A stretch of DNA of 35,152 nucleotides from positions 1 to 35,152 of the forward strand of contig JAWKPF010000040.1 of NCBI GenBank assembly GCA_041390825.1, in the 5' to 3' direction. Shown here piece after piece: positions 32,219 through 35,152 of the stretch. This DNA comes from Thermomicrobiales bacterium (GTDB lineage Bacteria; Chloroflexota; Chloroflexia; Thermomicrobiales; UBA6265). Position numbers and translations under genes: made by a program. Below the pieces are notes generated by a model, which saw nothing but the letters and a program-made list of their open reading frames with translations, made no database searches and was not told where the DNA came from. The stretch's first letter is position 1. Each line of letters begins with the position of its first letter.

Positions 32219-34591
32219 TCAACAGGACTTCACCAGAGCTGTAGCCGCTGCTCTGGTCGGAACGTCCAGCTTGCCGAGGATGTTCGCGACGTGTTTCGAC
32301 GCCGTGCGTGGGCTGATATCCAGTTCCTCACCGATCTCTCTGTCGGTGTGACCCGCCGCGATGAGCCGCAGCACCTCCAGCTCGCGCGGCGTGAGCAACT
32401 CGGCAAGTTCCGCCTCGGACATTCCCGCGCTCGTCTCCGATCCGACCAGCGTCAAGGCGATTTCCACCGCATCCCCGATCGGCATGCGATACCCATCGCG
32501 AAAAGCGCGTTCGAACGCCACGTCGCCGAGCGCCGCTCTCGTCTGCTCCAACGCCAATGCGTTCCGGTCGAGCTCTGTCGACCAGGGATTCGCGCCTCCC
32601 CGGTCTTGCAGGGCTCGCGCCGCTCCCAGGAGCCGCGCCGCATCCTCGGGATGCGATGCCCCGCACAATGCCGCTATCCCACAGAATGGGCTCGACAGAT
32701 ACCAGTTTCCGCCGGACCGGCTGAGTGCCTCCACGCTCTCCCCGTATCGACGCAGCGCTGCATCCAGCTCGCCCAGGTCATGCCGCATTACGCCGATATC
32801 GCTGAGCCGGATTCCCGCGAAGTAGTCATCACCGCGCGCCCGCTCCAACGCAAGCCCCGCTTCGACCAACGCCAACCCTTCGTCTGATTCTCCGGCGCCG
32901 CCCAGGAAGAGACCAGCCTCTCCGTAGACCATCGCTCGCCAATAGTCATCGTCCACTGGTTCGATCAGCCGATGCGCCTCACGTCCGAGGCGAATCGATT
33001 CGTCCAGATGGCCCAATGCCAGCTCGCCATATTGCGCAATGGTCAACGCCACGCTCTCCATGATGGGCTGTCCGCGTTCCCGTGCCAACGCTGCCGCGGC
33101 GTTCGCTTTGCGCACCGCCTCCGCGTGCTCGCCCACATGGTTTGTGAGCATCGCGTCTCCTACCCGAACCCAGGTGTCCGACGCGATGTCATCGGTGTCG
33201 GTGTAACTGCACGCCCGCTCGAGCCATTGCCGCGCTTCCTGGGTGTTGCCCTGATAGAACCAATACCAGTAGAGCGCCCAGACCATACGCTGAAGCCGCG
33301 TGCCGTCCCGCTCGGCATCGAGCCATGTCAGCGCGGCCAGCACGTTTGCGTGTTCGGCATCGAGCCCGTTCAGCCACTCACGCTGATCCGGACCGCGCAA
33401 GCCCATCTCGACCGCTTTCGCCCGTTCCAGGTAGTACGCCGCATGCCGCTCCCGCATGACGTCGCGCTCATCGCTGTTCTCCAGCAATTCGGCCGCGTAT
33501 GCGCGGATGCTCGCCAGGAGCAGGAAACTCGGTTCCGGCCCGTCAGAAGCCTTGCTCATCAGGAAGCTCTTGTCGAACAACGACGCCACGAGTTCGAACA
33601 TGTCACGCGGCTGATCCGCCAGGGCCCCGAAACCGCAAACTGCCTCTGCCGAAGCGAAGGTAAACCATCCACGAAAGACCGAAAGCCGGCGGAAGAGCAA
33701 CTGTTCCCATGGATCGAGCAACCGGTACGACCATCCGATGGCTTCGCCGATCGATTGATGCCGCTCCGGCAAATCGCGCGGCCCATCGCTCAGAAGCTGG
33801 AATCGCACCTGTCGATCGCTTTGCAAGCGGGAACGAATCGATGCTGGCGAAAGCACCCGTACCCGCGCTGCAGCCAACTCGATTGCCAACGGCAGTCCAT
33901 CGAGCGCGGCGCAGATCGCCTCGACTGCCTCCCGATTGCTGTCGTTCAGCGTGAACGTGGACTGAACCGCCTGAGCCCGATCGACGAACAACTGCACCGC
34001 CGCATCGATCTCACTCGAGCGCCGTTCGTTGCCATGCGACTGCGGAGGCGCCAGCGGAGCCAAAGCAAACTCCTGCTCTCCGTGCAGCCGAAGCGGGGCC
34101 TGGCTCGTGGTGACCACAGTCAAGTCAGGACAGGCCCCCAACAGTTCGGAAATCACTGGACCGGCCTCCAGCAACCGCTCGAAGTTGTCGACCAGCATCA
34201 GCGCGCGGCGGGGGGCCAGGTACTCGACGATATCCGCGACGATCCCTCGCGTTCCCGACTCCCGCACGCCGATCGTGCGCGCTATGGCTGCCGGCACCAA
34301 TGTGCTGTCGCCCACGGGCGCCAATGGAACGAACCAGATGTTCCGTCCAAACGTACGCTCGAGCGTGCCCGCCACTTCGACCGAGAGCCGGGTCTTCCCG
34401 ACCCCGCCCGGTCCGGTGATCGTAATCAACCGCAGTGCCGGGTTGCGGATCATCTGCCGGAGCGTAGCGACCTCGCGCTCGCGGCCCACGAATGTCGAAT
34501 ACATCTGGGGCAATCCCAGCGTCGACAACCGCACCGGATCACTGCCTTGGCTATTCGATTGGTTCCGCTCGGAAAACGCTTGTGCAACCAT
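32219..34591 (-). CDS. ATPase-containing LuxR-family transcription regulator
   Basis: A 790-residue intact regulator. ATG 34591 is preferred; a longer frame from ATG 34696 would overlap the divergent Cys-rich frame, and neither start has a strong ribosome site. The N-terminus reads MYSTFVGREREV, then Walker A GPGGVGKT (60-67) and Walker B LMLVDNFERL (131-140) of an NB-ARC/STAND-type ATPase, with GLPLAIELAAARVRVLSP as the usual GxP motif. Residues about 370-700 are helical TPR-like repeats (EARQWLERAC, LDAALRRYGESVEAL). The C-terminus is a LuxR helix-turn-helix (LTPRELEVLRLIAAGHTDRE, then ISPRTASKHVANILGKL). It probably binds a ligand, oligomerises with ATP and activates genes. Its targets are not shown by context. 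Confidence 0.92.
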   Translation of the reverse strand: MVAQAFSERNQSNSQGSDPVRLSTLGLPQMYSTFVGREREVATLRQMIRNPALRLITITGPGGVGKTRLSVEVAGTLERTFGRNIWFVPLAPVGDSTLVPAAIARTIGVRESGTRGIVADIVEYLAPRRALMLVDNFERLLEAGPVISELLGACPDLTVVTTSQAPLRLHGEQEFALAPLAPPQSHGNERRSSEIDAAVQLFVDRAQAVQSTFTLNDSNREAVEAICAALDGLPLAIELAAARVRVLSPASIRSRLQSDRQVRFQLLSDGPRDLPERHQSIGEAIGWSYRLLDPWEQLLFRRLSVFRGWFTFASAEAVCGFGALADQPRDMFELVASLFDKSFLMSKASDGPEPSFLLLASIRAYAAELLENSDERDVMRERHAAYYLERAKAVEMGLRGPDQREWLNGLDAEHANVLAALTWLDAERDGTRLQRMVWALYWYWFYQGNTQEARQWLERACSYTDTDDIASDTWVRVGDAMLTNHVGEHAEAVRKANAAAALARERGQPIMESVALTIAQYGELALGHLDESIRLGREAHRLIEPVDDDYWRAMVYGEAGLFLGGAGESDEGLALVEAGLALERARGDDYFAGIRLSDIGVMRHDLGELDAALRRYGESVEALSRSGGNWYLSSPFCGIAALCGASHPEDAARLLGAARALQDRGGANPWSTELDRNALALEQTRAALGDVAFERAFRDGYRMPIGDAVEIALTLVGSETSAGMSEAELAELLTPRELEVLRLIAAGHTDREIGEELDISPRTASKHVANILGKLDVPTRAAATALVKSC

Positions 34592-34612
34592 CGCTCTGTC
34601 TGCCCTGCGGCC

Positions 34613-34957
34613 ATGGCGTTTGGTCGACAGGGAGAAACACTTTCCAACAACCCGGCAACGCTCGAGAGCGCAATACCGTATCTCAGCAACGACCATTGTC
34701 GCATTCCGCCGAAAACAACCGCCAAGAATCGGACCGGCGACGAGCGTCTGTCAGCCTCGATCACCGGTCTGCATCTTCGATTCGATATCGATCATTGCGG
34801 CGGCTGCTTCCGATCATGCCCAAGAACCTCCGGCGCCATCGTCTGCGACCACGGCGTTTGTCACGATATCAACAACGATGCCGACTACTGCGGTTTCCTG
34901 GGCGAAGCATGCGCTCCAGGGCAAATCTGCCGCTTTGGCGATTGTGTCAATCCCTGA
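34613..34957 (+). CDS. Cys-rich C-terminal fragment or small protein
   Basis: The frame from ATG 34613 gives 114 residues. The last 52 hold nine cysteines in repeats like HCGGCFRSCP, VCDHGVC, DYCGFLGEAC and GQICRFGDC, the pattern of secreted cysteine-knot-like tails seen after longer exported proteins in this phylum. The first 60 residues are low in order and have no signal peptide, and the ATG has no ribosome site and lies only 21 bases from the divergent regulator start. It may therefore be the remaining end of a larger secreted gene, with the Cys-rich part real and the start false. Confidence 0.35.
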   Translation: MAFGRQGETLSNNPATLESAIPYLSNDHCRIPPKTTAKNRTGDERLSASITGLHLRFDIDHCGGCFRSCPRTSGAIVCDHGVCHDINNDADYCGFLGEACAPGQICRFGDCVNP

Positions 34958-35151
34958 TCCGCTCGACGGCGAGGGATTCGCTCAGTAGGCAATCTTCTGC
35001 AAGCCGGCGTAAGCCCCGTGCTCTGCGCAGCTCGATCCCACACCAGAACGAATGCCGGTACGTTTCGGCAGGAATGAATCGACGCGCGGCCTTGCTCCGT
35101 CCTGGTCGCCCGCGTCTGAAGAGCACGACCGCTCGAACCAATTGATCGCCG
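34947..35151 (-). CDS. Possible C-terminal part of an unknown protein
   Basis: The frame is open from the window edge to a stop at 34947, giving about 67 residues that are rich in arginine (RRFIPAETYRHSFWCGIELR, then LAEDCLLSESLAVERIRD). It is convergent with and overlaps the preceding Cys-rich frame by eleven bases. I recognise no family. It could be the 3' end of a gene continuing beyond the window, or a chance frame. Confidence 0.25.
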   Translation of the reverse strand, partial: GDQLVRAVVLFRRGRPGRSKAARRFIPAETYRHSFWCGIELRRARGLRRLAEDCLLSESLAVERIRD

Positions 35152-35152
35152 G

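Noticed and set aside
32972..34957. A 661-codon open frame on the plus strand
   Set aside because: It is mostly the antisense shadow of the ATPase-LuxR regulator; only the last Cys-rich part after 34613 looks like real coding sequence.

Overview
The window is a 35 kb, GC-rich (low-to-mid 60s percent by eye), gene-dense bacterial chromosome segment. Several traits fit Chloroflexota, most likely a Thermomicrobia/Sphaerobacter-type lineage: GTG and TTG starts, many secreted single-membrane-anchor proteins of unknown function, an ATPase-LuxR regulator with a VGRERE-type N-terminus, HAF-repeat and Asp-box propeller proteins, and abundant GTCATCCCGA-type palindromic repeats. The lineage is an inference from gene style; there is no rRNA or other marker gene here. 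I saw no tRNA, rRNA, CRISPR array or transposase.

Layout. 1-2.3 kb: the 5' part of a secreted Asp-box propeller gene (minus strand), a membrane-anchored protein with a possible NTF2-like tail, and a 56-residue single-helix protein. 2.3-6.6 kb: a semialdehyde-type aldehyde dehydrogenase, an OsmC peroxidase-like protein with a clear terminator, and a molybdopterin/[4Fe-4S] oxidoreductase. 6.6-9.7 kb: OppD- and OppF-type peptide ABC ATPases, with a palindromic-repeat array before oppD and another between the two; no permease or binding protein is present. 9.8-12.3 kb: an 840-residue tandem double malic enzyme whose two halves have lost different parts of the active site. 12.5-17.8 kb: a secreted protein of unknown function, a Tat-exported HAF-repeat protein, an aquaporin/MIP channel, and a tyrosine recombinase overlapping a lipoprotein gene. 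18.1-21.5 kb: a sugar isomerase and an amidotransferase-fold protein (probable operon), an 89-residue protein, and a secreted PLL-like beta-propeller. 22.8-26.7 kb: a class III aminotransferase and an MMPL exporter with a tandem GTTA-N2-TAAC operator. 32.2-34.6 kb: an intact ATPase-LuxR regulator.

Two blocks, about 21.87-22.77 kb and 26.74-32.19 kb, differ from the rest. In them conserved protein sequence continues through many one- or two-base frameshifts. They encode a truncated sugar-binding lipoprotein (NgcE type), a receiver-like protein, a dimethylglycine/sarcosine dehydrogenase-GcvT fusion, a GDP-mannose 3,5-epimerase homologue, an unknown minus-strand protein and a short-chain dehydrogenase. 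Several shifts look like homopolymer runs shortened by one base, so residual consensus error is as likely as true gene decay.

The most original item is the double malic enzyme: the N-half keeps the catalytic tyrosine motif but lacks metal ligands, while the C-half has the metal and cofactor sites but an altered tyrosine motif. Next come the recombinase promoter with an 11-bp tandem repeat over its -10, the MMPL operator, and the repeat arrays around oppD.
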